Source: Acidobacteriota bacterium
Lineage (GTDB): Bacteria; Acidobacteriota; Vicinamibacteria; Vicinamibacterales; Fen-181
Length of the DNA: 5,199 bases
Assembly: GCA_021779795.1 (NCBI GenBank)
Contig: JAJXZZ010000250.1
Coordinates: 1 to 5,199, forward strand
Direction of reading: 5' to 3'
This document shows, piece after piece, positions 1 to 4,676 of this stretch. The position numbers and the translations under genes were made by a program. The notes beneath the pieces are model-generated. The model ran no database searches. It was not told where the DNA came from and saw nothing but the letters and a program-made list of their open reading frames with translations. Within the stretch, counting starts at the first letter, position 1; the number at the start of each line of letters is the position of its first letter.

Positions 1-258
1 GCCGATGTCGTCCGGGCACCGCTCGGCGTAGCAGCCGGTGACGACGATCTTCGCTGCCGGGTTGAGGCGCGCCACGCGCCGGATGGCGGTTCGCGCCGCC
101 TGGTCCGCGGCGGCGGTGACGGTGCAGGTGTTGACGACGACGAGGTCGGCCGACTCGGGCGCGGCGCCGACGCCTCCGTCCTCGATCAGCCGGCGCTCGA
201 TCCGGCACGCGTCGGCCTGGTTGGTCCGGCAGCCGAAACTGAGGACTGCGTATCTCAT
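1..258 (-). CDS. mtaB: MtaB-type tRNA threonylcarbamoyladenosine methylthiotransferase, N-terminal part
   Basis: The family consists of radical-SAM enzymes that add a methylthio group to t6A at position 37 of tRNAs, giving ms2t6A. Only the first 86 residues are here; the gene leaves the window at base 1. What is visible is the N-terminal UPF0004/MTTase domain. Its three cysteines, which hold the auxiliary [4Fe-4S] cluster in this family, are C10 (in SFGCRTNQAD), C45 (in VVNTCTVT) and C76 (in VVTGCYAE). The radical-SAM CxxxCxxC motif and TRAM domain would lie outside the window. The ATG at 258-256 is the only sensible start, because MRYAVLSFGC has the usual family spacing to the first cysteine, but no Shine-Dalgarno sequence precedes it: the upstream bases belong to a repeat. 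It is the last visible gene of a purD-purE-mtaB run. MiaB and RimO share this domain, but TNQAD and the VTGCYAER segment fit MtaB better. Confidence 0.88.
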   Translation of the reverse strand, partial: MRYAVLSFGCRTNQADACRIERRLIEDGGVGAAPESADLVVVNTCTVTAAADQAARTAIRRVARLNPAAKIVVTGCYAERCPDDIG

Positions 259-264
259 TGGAGC

Positions 265-362
265 AGGATTCAGGAGTCGGGATTCGGGAATCAGGAGGGA
301 GTGCCCCCGGCGCGCGCGGAGGCGGCTTCGAGCCGAATCCTGAATCCTGACTCCCGAATCCT
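265..362. repeat. Inverted pair of degenerate 7-bp tandem repeats filling the purE-mtaB spacer
   Basis: The left arm reads as heptamers of the form GGAWTCR: GGATTCA (266), GGAGTCG (273), GGATTCG (280), GGAATCA (287). The right arm (333-362), read on the minus strand, is made of the same heptamers. Bases 265-294 pair with 333-362 at 25 of 30 positions, and most mismatches fall on the variable last base of the heptamer. A GC-rich loop of about 38 bp separates the arms. The right arm ends at the base next to the purE stop codon, and the left arm begins 6 bp before the mtaB ATG. In a read-through minus-strand transcript it could fold into a long imperfect hairpin. No run of T follows, so it is not a standard terminator. 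It looks like an intergenic repeat element; its function is unknown. Confidence 0.75.
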
Positions 363-857
363 TCAGCTCTTCATCTTCTCCGCCGCTCTCTCGACCTTCT
401 CGGCCAGCTTCGCCTTGTACTGATCGAGCCTGGCGGCCATCGCCTCGTCGCCGACGGCGAGGATCTGGGCGGCGAGCACGGCGGCGTTCACCGCGCCGGG
501 CTTCCCGATCGACACGGTGGCCACCGGCACGCCGGGCGGCATCTGCACGGTGGACAGCAGCGCGTCGAGCCCCTTGAGGGCCGACGAGTCGATGGGCACG
601 CCGATGACCGGCCGCGTCGTGTGCGCGGCGATCATGCCGGCCAGGTGGGCCGCGGCGCCGGCGCCGACGATGAAGACCTTCACGCCGCGCGCGGGGGCCT
701 CGTCGAGCAGGCGCTGGACGCGGGCCGGCGACCGGTGCGCCGACGCCACGGTCATCTCGCACGGGATGCCGAACTCGGCGAGCGTGTCCACGGCGGCCTG
801 CATCACCGGCGCGTCGGAATCGGACCCCATCAGGATCAGGACGGAAACTCTGGACAT
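363..857 (-). CDS. purE: N5-carboxyaminoimidazole ribonucleotide mutase (PurE, class I)
   Basis: Converts N5-CAIR to CAIR in de novo purine synthesis, a cytosolic step; the family forms homo-octamers. From the chosen start the protein is 164 residues, the usual size. The signatures are MGSDSD (about 10-15, nucleotide/phosphate loop), ASAHRSP (about 38-44) with the catalytic histidine, GAGAAAHLAGM (about 65-75), PVIGVPI, STVQMPPGVPVATV and GKPGAVNAA. The C-terminus is a lysine- and glutamate-rich helix. The start is a choice: the ATG at 857 gives MSRVSVLILMGSDSD and has GGGA 6 bases upstream, while an in-frame ATG at 869 would add MGSD and has GGATGG 6 bases upstream. Neither ribosome site is strong. 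Class I PurE normally needs PurK to make N5-CAIR, and no purK lies beside it. It is 141 bp downstream of purD on the same strand and probably cotranscribed. Confidence 0.95.
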   Translation of the reverse strand: MSRVSVLILMGSDSDAPVMQAAVDTLAEFGIPCEMTVASAHRSPARVQRLLDEAPARGVKVFIVGAGAAAHLAGMIAAHTTRPVIGVPIDSSALKGLDALLSTVQMPPGVPVATVSIGKPGAVNAAVLAAQILAVGDEAMAARLDQYKAKLAEKVERAAEKMKS

Positions 858-908
858 ATCAGATCCCATACTGCGCCATCCGGTCGTGTCATCGCCCGTG
901 GCCGCACG

Positions 909-920
909 GGCCTGAAGGCC
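909..920. repeat. Small palindrome with CTGAAG core in the purD-purE spacer
   Basis: GGCCT and AGGCC are exact reverse complements around a 2-base GA centre, giving the core CCTGAAGG. It has the same CTGAAG centre as the larger palindrome at 989-1010 when that one is read on the minus strand, which suggests a family of REP-like units. A 12-bp palindrome alone is weak evidence in GC-rich DNA; the shared core is what makes it worth marking. Confidence 0.4.
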
Positions 921-951
921 TGCGCCGACCGTCGAACCGGGGCAGCACGGT

Positions 952-968
952 CGGTGTCGGTGACACCG
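952..968. repeat. 7-bp hairpin upstream of purE
   Basis: CGGTGTC (952-958) and GACACCG (962-968) are perfect reverse complements with a 3-base loop. GGCAG (941-945) and CTGCC (969-973) could extend the structure past a 6-base bulge. It lies in the purD-purE spacer between the two CTGAAG palindromes, about 85 to 105 bp before the purE start. No T-run adjoins it on either side, so I do not call it a terminator. It could be part of a composite repeat element or an mRNA-stabilising fold between the two purine genes. Confidence 0.45.
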
Positions 969-988
969 CTGCCGAGGATCGTCGGCAA

Positions 989-1010
989 GCTCACGGCTTC
1001 AGCCGTGAGC
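989..1010. repeat. Perfect 10-bp palindrome overlapping the purD stop codon (REP-like)
   Basis: GCTCACGGCT (989-998) and AGCCGTGAGC (1001-1010) are perfect reverse complements separated by only TC. The palindrome contains the last three purD codons (Ala-His-Gly) and the TGA stop at 1001-999, so the gene ends inside it. Palindromes of the CACGGCTTCAGCCGTG type are, as I recall, frequent in acidobacterial intergenic DNA, which would make this a REP-like element that has replaced the end of the gene. There is no T-run downstream on the minus strand, so it is not a classical intrinsic terminator. Confidence 0.65.
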
Positions 1011-2285
1011 GGCTCTGATTGCCTTCTGCCCGATATCCTTCCGCATGAACGCCCCGTCGAACGCGATCCGGCGGGCGCCTTCGTAGGCGCGCGAGACGGC
1101 CTGGCGGTAGTCCTGCCCTTCGCCCACCACCGTCAGCACCCGGCCGCCGGCGGTGACGATGTCGTTCCCGCGCCGCGCGGTCCCGGCGTGGAAGACGACG
1201 ACGCCCGGCACCGACGCCGCGGCGCCCAGGCCGCTGATCGGCTTGCCCGTCTCGTACTTGTCCGGGTAGCCGGCCGAGGCGATCACCACGCCGACGCGCG
1301 GCCACTCGCGCACGCGGCAGGTGTCCTGGCCCAGGCGCCCGGCGGCCGCGTCGCGCAGCAGCGGCGCCAGCTCGCCGTCGATCATCGGCAGCACCACCTG
1401 CGCCTCGGGGTCGCCCATGCGGACGTTGAACTCGACCACCTTCGGCCCGTCGGCCGTCAGCATCAGGCCGGCGTAGAGGAAGCCGCGGAACTCGCGCCCC
1501 TCGGCGCGCATCCCCTCGATGACCGGCATGACGATCGTGTCGCGCACCCGGTCGAGCATCGCGTCGTCCACGAGCGGGCTCGGCGCGAACGCCCCCATGC
1601 CGCCCGTGTTCGGCCCCTGGTCGTTGTCGAAGGCGCGCTTGTGGTCCTGCGCCGTGGGCAGCAGCACGGCGCGGCGGCCGTCGGTCAGCGCGAAGACCGA
1701 CGCCTCCTGCCCCTCCATGAACTCCTCGATGACGATGCGCGCGCCGGCGTCGCCGAAGCGGCGATCGACCATCATCGCGCGGATGGCCACGCTGGCGTTG
1801 AGCTGGTCGGTCGCCACGACGACGCCCTTGCCCGCGGCCAGGCCGTCGGCCTTGATGACCACCGGGTACCCGAACTGCCGGGTCGCGAGGACGGCCAGGG
1901 CGACCTCGGGCGACTCGCAGATCTGGCAGCGGGCCGTCGGCACACCGTGCCGCGCCATGAACTGCTTGGCGAACGCCTTGCTGGACTCCAGCTCGGCGGC
2001 CAGCCGGGTGGGGCCGAGGAGGAGCCGGCCGGCGGCGGCGAACCGGTCGGCGACGCCGCGCGTCAGGGGGACCTCGGGGCCGACCACCGTCAGGTCGGCC
2101 GCCTCACGCTCGGCGAGAGCCAGGACGGCCTCGGGATCGCCAGCCTCGACCGGCGTCACGCGGGCGCACTGTTCGATGCCGGCGTTCCCCGGCGCGCAGA
2201 CGACCTCGCCGACGCTGCCGTCGCGCGCCAGCCGCCACGCCAGGGCGTGCTCGCGGGCGCCGGACCCGATGACCAGGAGTTTCAT
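999..2285 (-). CDS. purD: Phosphoribosylamine--glycine ligase (GAR synthetase, PurD)
   Basis: Joins glycine to 5-phosphoribosylamine with ATP, the second step of de novo purine synthesis, in the cytosol. The 428 residues match the usual full length. In order: the N-domain starts MKLLVIGSGAREHAL (family norm GxGGREHAL, with Ala at residue 10), VVGPEVPL at 67-74, the SSKAFAK segment at 101-107, the ATP-grasp lysine region KADGLAAGKGVVV at 145-157, EEFMEGQEAS at 187-196, DHKRAFDNDQGPNTGGMGAF at 214-233, the Mg-binding VEFNVRMGDPEAQ at 284-296, and a C-domain ending DIGQKAI. The ATG at 2285 gives the standard N-terminus, but no Shine-Dalgarno sequence is visible before it. I found no convincing minus-strand promoter in the 93 bp between it and the rpsU promoter. 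The last three residues come from a palindrome. It is the first visible gene of the purD-purE-mtaB run and divergent from rpsU. Confidence 0.97.
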   Translation of the reverse strand: MKLLVIGSGAREHALAWRLARDGSVGEVVCAPGNAGIEQCARVTPVEAGDPEAVLALAEREAADLTVVGPEVPLTRGVADRFAAAGRLLLGPTRLAAELESSKAFAKQFMARHGVPTARCQICESPEVALAVLATRQFGYPVVIKADGLAAGKGVVVATDQLNASVAIRAMMVDRRFGDAGARIVIEEFMEGQEASVFALTDGRRAVLLPTAQDHKRAFDNDQGPNTGGMGAFAPSPLVDDAMLDRVRDTIVMPVIEGMRAEGREFRGFLYAGLMLTADGPKVVEFNVRMGDPEAQVVLPMIDGELAPLLRDAAAGRLGQDTCRVREWPRVGVVIASAGYPDKYETGKPISGLGAAASVPGVVVFHAGTARRGNDIVTAGGRVLTVVGEGQDYRQAVSRAYEGARRIAFDGAFMRKDIGQKAIRAAHG

Positions 2286-2378
2286 GAGGATTCGCGAAGC
2301 GGCGTTATGTCGTTCACGACGAGGCGGTTAGGCGGCCATCCCGACGCCTGGCGGGCCCGGGGCGCCGGCGAGCGCCGA

Positions 2379-2407
2379 TTGACTCTGCCTCTCATTGGGC
2401 CTAGAAT
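2379..2407 (+). promoter_or_regulatory. Sigma70-type promoter for rpsU
   Basis: TTGACT at 2379-2384 and TAGAAT at 2402-2407 are each one base off consensus and stand exactly 17 bp apart. Transcription would be expected to start near 2413-2415, leaving a leader of about 85 bases before the rpsU GTG. The region is locally richer in A and T than its surroundings. The match rules out the in-frame TTG at 2395 as the rpsU start, since that codon lies between the two hexamers. Confidence 0.82.
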
Positions 2408-2437
2408 CCGCGGCTACTTGTGTTAGCCTAGCATATT

Positions 2438-2480
2438 CCGGCGATTTAGCCGGGTTCACACGTCGTGCCAGCCTGGCCGG
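2438..2480 (+). promoter_or_regulatory. Structured rpsU mRNA leader with alternative pairings (candidate)
   Basis: CCGGC (2438-2442) can pair with GCCGG at 2449-2453, closing a 6-base loop (GATTTA), or with a second GCCGG at 2476-2480. The second pairing ends one base before the G-rich ribosome-binding stretch (GAGGGGG, 2482-2488). GCCA (2467-2470) and TGGC (2474-2477) form a further short stem that competes with it. Leaders of ribosomal-protein genes often serve autogenous control, so a regulatory switch is possible. The stems are only 4 to 5 bp and I cannot test covariation here. Confidence 0.3.
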
Positions 2481-2499
2481 TGAGGGGGTGTTCGAGGGC

Positions 2500-2697
2500 G
2501 TGGCTGAAGTCAAAGTGCAGGAAGGCGAATCGGTCGAGAGTGCCCTTCGGCGGTTCAAGCGGAAGGTCCAGCAGGAAGATATCATCAAGGATATCAAGAA
2601 GCATTCCTTCTACCTGAAGCCTGGGGACAAGCGTCGGGCCAAGCAGGCGCTGGCGCGCAAGCGGAGCCGCAAGAAGCTCCGGCGCGAGCTGGAGTAG
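2500..2697 (+). CDS. rpsU: 30S ribosomal protein S21
   Basis: Small basic protein of the 30S subunit near the mRNA exit platform, involved in initiation on the anti-Shine-Dalgarno end of 16S rRNA. The 65 residues begin (M)AEVKVQEGESVESALRRF, followed by KRKVQQEDIIKDIKKHSFY, the typical S21 core, and end in a lysine- and arginine-rich tail (KRRAKQALARKRSRKKLRR). Start choice: the GTG at 2500 gives the usual family N-terminus, with GAGGGGG at 2482-2488 about 11 bases upstream. An in-frame GTG at 2488 would add four residues but has no room for a ribosome site, and the open frame back to 2395 overlaps the promoter. A strong promoter lies upstream, and the zinc-ribbon gene follows after 21 bp, probably on the same mRNA. 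Confidence 0.95.
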   Translation: MAEVKVQEGESVESALRRFKRKVQQEDIIKDIKKHSFYLKPGDKRRAKQALARKRSRKKLRRELE

Positions 2698-2718
2698 CAG
2701 GAACGGGGGGATCCATCG

Positions 2719-3033
2719 ATGGAATTCCAGGACAAGGTGCTGCACTGCGTGGACTGCGGCGCGGAGTTCGTCTGGACGGCGGGTGAACAGCTGTTCTTCG
2801 CCGACAAGAACTTCAAGAACGAGCCCAAGCGGTGCAAGGCGTGCAAGACCAAGCGGGCCAGCCGTCCGGCCGGAGCCGGGCAGGCCCGCGAACGTGTCGA
2901 AACCCAGGCGACCTGCTCGGAATGTGGACGTGTGACCACGGTTCCGTTCAAGCCGACCCAGGGGCGCCCGGTCTATTGCCGCGAGTGTTTCCAGCAGCGG
3001 AAGTTCGCGGGGGCTGGCGGAAGCGGCGTGTAG
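2719..3033 (+). CDS. Two-domain zinc-ribbon protein (zinc-ribbon plus CxxC-x17-CxxC domain)
   Basis: A 104-residue protein with two cysteine modules. The first (1-46) begins MEFQDKVLHCVDCGAEFVWT and has C10/C13 and C39/C42, with the FFADKNFKNEPKRCKAC block typical of the 'probable zinc-ribbon' family. The second (66-90) has C66/C69 and C87/C90 separated by exactly 17 residues around VTTVPFKPTQGRPVYC, matching the CxxC-x17-CxxC domain. An Arg/Ala/Gly-rich linker (45-63) joins them. Each module should bind one zinc ion. The biochemical function is not established; nucleic-acid or ribosome-related binding is a reasonable guess from the fold and from cotranscription with rpsU. The start is well set: ATG at 2719 with GGGGGGA (2705-2711) 7 bases upstream. 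A terminator follows the gene after 25 bp. There are no membrane segments or signal peptide. Confidence 0.9.
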   Translation: MEFQDKVLHCVDCGAEFVWTAGEQLFFADKNFKNEPKRCKACKTKRASRPAGAGQARERVETQATCSECGRVTTVPFKPTQGRPVYCRECFQQRKFAGAGGSGV

Positions 3034-3058
3034 GGAATTTTCATCGGGAGACCAAAGA

Positions 3059-3090
3059 GGGTCGCGCCACGGCGCGGCCCTTTTTCTTTT
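3059..3090 (+). terminator. Intrinsic terminator of the rpsU unit
   Basis: A 9-bp stem (3059-3067 with 3072-3080, one G-U pair) closes a 4-base loop. It is followed at once by TTTTTCTTTT (3081-3090) and a further T. A-rich bases before the stem (3054-3058) can pair with part of the T-run. It sits 25 bp after the zinc-ribbon stop codon, so it ends the rpsU/zinc-ribbon transcript. This is the only clear rho-independent terminator I see in the window. Confidence 0.92.
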
Positions 3091-3118
3091 TGCGGCGGCG
3101 CGGGCGGGTGACGTGAGC

Positions 3119-3161
3119 GGCGACGGTCCGCCGGCCGGGAAGCCGGCACGGCCTCGTCGCC
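3119..3161. repeat. Nested inverted repeat between the terminator and the STAS-gene promoter
   Basis: The outer arms GGCGACG (3119-3125) and CGTCGCC (3155-3161) are perfect reverse complements and can be extended by one G-U pair. Inside, GCCGGC (3130-3135) and GCCGGC (3142-3147) form a 6-bp stem around CGGGAA. The structure ends about 16 bp before the promoter-like sequence at 3178. No T-run follows. It may be a degenerate REP-type unit, or an operator-like palindrome next to the promoter. GC-rich DNA produces such stems by chance fairly often. Confidence 0.4.
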
Positions 3162-3177
3162 CGCCGAACGGCTGTTG

Positions 3178-3207
3178 TTGACGCTGTTTTTGGCGCTACG
3201 ATAAGAT
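3178..3207 (+). promoter_or_regulatory. Probable promoter of the STAS-protein gene
   Basis: TTGACG (3178-3183) matches the -35 consensus at 5 of 6 bases. TAAGAT (3202-3207) matches the -10 at 4 of 6, with an 18-bp spacer. The local sequence is richer in A and T than its surroundings. Expected transcription start is near 3213-3215, giving a leader of about 80 bases. It lies after the rpsU terminator and before the STAS gene, where a promoter is needed. Confidence 0.55.
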
Positions 3208-3210
3208 GAG

Positions 3211-3259
3211 TCGCTCCGGAGAGCGAGTGCGCGAGGCACCGGTCGCCGAACTGGCGATC
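3211..3259 (+). other. Two tandem hairpins in the leader of the STAS gene
   Basis: TCGCTC (3211-3216) pairs with GAGCGA (3221-3226) around a CGGA loop, which is at or near the predicted 5' end of the transcript. GGTCGCC (3241-3247) then pairs with GGCGATC (3253-3259), with one G-U pair, around GAACT. A third, weaker 4-bp stem (3267-3270 with 3275-3278) abuts the ribosome-binding site. No T-run follows any of them. They may stabilise the mRNA 5' end or tune translation; I recognise no known riboswitch. Confidence 0.45.
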
Positions 3260-3293
3260 CGTATCACGCCGTGAGGCGGGAGGTGTTGGCGAC

Positions 3294-3644
3294 ATGCATA
3301 TTCAAGAACGAGCCATCGGAGACGTGACCGTCATCGACGTCAACGGCAAGTTGACGCTCGGCGAGGGCCAGGAGATGCTGCGGGACAAGGTGAACAGCCT
3401 GATCCAGCAGGGGCAGCGCAAGCTCCTCCTGAACCTCGCGGAGGTTCCGTACATCGACAGCACGGGCCTTGGCGTCGTGGTGGGGGCCTATACGACGGTG
3501 AGCCGCCAGGGCGGCGCGCTGAAGCTGGTCAACCTGACCAAGCGGATCCAGGACCTGCTGGCGATCACCAAGCTGCTGACGGTGTTCGAGACGTACGACA
3601 CCGAGGCGGAAGCGATCAACAGCTTTGGTCCGAAGGGCGCCTGA
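3294..3644 (+). CDS. STAS-domain anti-sigma factor antagonist (SpoIIAA/RsbV-like)
   Basis: A 116-residue single-domain protein. The STAS fold covers nearly all of it: the opening strands around VTVIDVNGKLTLGEG (11-25), a helix (26-39), the strand KLLLNLAEVPYID (43-55), the phosphorylation motif DSTGLG with the switch serine at S56, then ALKLVNLTKRIQDLLAITKL and VFETYDTEAEAI. In this family the unphosphorylated form binds an RsbW/SpoIIAB-type serine kinase anti-sigma factor and releases a sigma factor; phosphorylation of the serine reverses this. No kinase, phosphatase or sigma-factor gene lies beside it, so the partner and pathway are unknown. The start is firm: ATG at 3294 with GGGAGGTG (3278-3285), an almost perfect Shine-Dalgarno sequence, 8 bases upstream. 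The UbiA-type gene follows after 19 bp, so the two may share a transcript. Confidence 0.93.
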   Translation: MHIQERAIGDVTVIDVNGKLTLGEGQEMLRDKVNSLIQQGQRKLLLNLAEVPYIDSTGLGVVVGAYTTVSRQGGALKLVNLTKRIQDLLAITKLLTVFETYDTEAEAINSFGPKGA

Positions 3645-3663
3645 TCCCCCTTCCCGCGCTTGC

Positions 3664-4641
3664 ATGGCGCGTCAGCCCCTCGTGGAGCCCGTGAGCCGGG
3701 ACGTTTCCGCCGCCGGAAGCGTCCCGCGCCGATCCCGTCTGGCCGCCCTGGCCGTTTCGCTCCGGCCGGGCCAATGGACCAAGAACCTCGTCGTGTTCGC
3801 CGGCCTGCTCTTCGGCCGGCAGCTCTTCGACCCGGCCGCGCTGGCCAAGGCCTGCGCGGCCTTCGCGATTTTCTGCGGGCTGTCCGGCGTCGTGTACCTG
3901 TTCAACGACGTCGCCGACCGGGACGCCGACCGGCAGCACCCGCTCAAGTGCCGGCGGCCGATCGCCGCCGGCGAGCTGTCGCCGGCGTTCGCGGTCTCGA
4001 CGGCGGTCGTCCTGGCGGCCGTCGCGCTCGCGGCCGCGTTCTGGCTGCGGCCGGCGTTCGGCCTGACGGCGCTCGCGTACGTCCTGCTGCTCGGCGCCTA
4101 CTCGGCGCGCCTGAAGCACGTCGTCATCCTCGACGTGCTGACGATCGCGATCGGGTTCGTGCTGCGGGCGGTGGGCGGGGCGGTGGCGATCGACGTCGCG
4201 ATCAGCCACTGGCTGCTGGTGTGCACGGTCCTGCTCGCGCTGTTCCTGGCGCTCAGCAAGCGGCGCCACGAGCTGACGCTGCTGGCCGAGGGGGCCACCG
4301 GGCACCGGCGCATCCTCGGCGAGTACAGCCCGTACCTGCTCGACCAGATGATCGGCGTGGTCACCGCGTCCACGCTGGTCGCGTACATGTTCTACACGAT
4401 CAGCCCCGAGACGATGCGGTACTTCGGCACGCCGTACCTCGCGCTGACGATCCCGTTTCCGCTCTACGGCATCTTCCGCTACCTCTACCTGGTGCACCAG
4501 CGAGAGGGGGGCGGCAGCCCGGCGGAGATGCTCGTGACCGACCTCCCGCTGCTGCTCTGCGTGGCGCTGTGGGTGGCGATGGTCGCCGTGATCATCTATG
4601 GCCCGTGGCGGGGACCCGCCGCGTTCGGGCCGCTTCGGTAA
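3664..4641 (+). CDS. UbiA-superfamily decaprenyl-phosphate phosphoribosyltransferase
   Basis: An integral membrane enzyme. The closest recognised family (Rv3806c/UbiA of mycobacteria) transfers 5-phosphoribose from PRPP to a polyprenyl phosphate, making the lipid precursor of arabinofuranose or ribofuranose donors for envelope glycans. From the ATG at 3664 it has 325 residues. Family marks are LRPGQWTKNLVVF (33-45), the Mg-binding NDVADRDAD (81-89) followed by HPLKCRRPIAAG (92-103), YSARLKHVVILD (146-157), SKRRHEL (198-204), YSPYLLDQM (221-229) and YLYLVHQREGGGSP near the C-terminus. About nine hydrophobic segments are visible. Cys96 stands where Arg is usual in the mycobacterial KRxRPIAAG motif. 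The start is uncertain: no Shine-Dalgarno sequence precedes 3664, in-frame GTGs lie at 3682 and 3691, and an upstream GTG at 3625 would overlap the STAS gene. The polyprenyl chain length and glycan product cannot be read from the sequence. Confidence 0.9.
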   Translation: MARQPLVEPVSRDVSAAGSVPRRSRLAALAVSLRPGQWTKNLVVFAGLLFGRQLFDPAALAKACAAFAIFCGLSGVVYLFNDVADRDADRQHPLKCRRPIAAGELSPAFAVSTAVVLAAVALAAAFWLRPAFGLTALAYVLLLGAYSARLKHVVILDVLTIAIGFVLRAVGGAVAIDVAISHWLLVCTVLLALFLALSKRRHELTLLAEGATGHRRILGEYSPYLLDQMIGVVTASTLVAYMFYTISPETMRYFGTPYLALTIPFPLYGIFRYLYLVHQREGGGSPAEMLVTDLPLLLCVALWVAMVAVIIYGPWRGPAAFGPLR

Positions 4642-4676
4642 CCGGGCCGGCGTCCGGTGTGCCCGCGCCGGCCTGG
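4642..4676. repeat. 11-bp hairpin directly after the phosphoribosyltransferase stop codon
   Basis: Bases 4642-4652 pair with 4666-4676: a perfect 8-bp GGCCGGCG/CGCCGGCC core plus G-U, C-G and C-G pairs below it, around a 13-base loop. It begins on the base after the TAA stop (4639-4641). The bases after it are A- and C-rich rather than T-rich, so rho-independent termination is unlikely. It may protect the 3' end of the upstream message, or set different expression of the next gene, whose ATG is 31 bp further on. Confidence 0.55.

Noticed and set aside
38..343. Plus-strand open frame opposite mtaB
   Set aside because: The minus strand encodes the MtaB N-terminus with all three cluster cysteines. 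The plus frame has no recognisable features and runs through the repeat arms.
2286..2378. Divergent promoter for purD in the gap before the rpsU promoter
   Set aside because: The best -10-like match on the minus strand (CATAAC near 2309-2304) has no acceptable -35 at 16-18 bp, so I did not call a promoter.
621..2426. Very long plus-strand open frame antisense to purE and purD
   Set aside because: Its translation is an Arg/Ala/His/Asp-rich low-complexity product typical of the mirror frame of a GC-rich gene. The opposite strand encodes complete, conserved PurE and PurD.
2395..2499. N-terminal extension of S21 from an upstream TTG
   Set aside because: The extension overlaps the -10 hexamer of a near-consensus promoter and is unlike any S21 N-terminus. 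The GTG at 2500 gives the standard protein.
3625..3663. Upstream GTG start for the phosphoribosyltransferase overlapping the STAS gene
   Set aside because: It would add a Pro/Arg-rich stretch unlike the family, and no ribosome site precedes it. The ATG at 3664 is more plausible, though not certain.
3616..4497. Minus-strand open frame antisense to the phosphoribosyltransferase
   Set aside because: It is rich in Arg, Gln, Glu and Asp with no fold or family signature. It mirrors a plus-strand gene with all its expected motifs.
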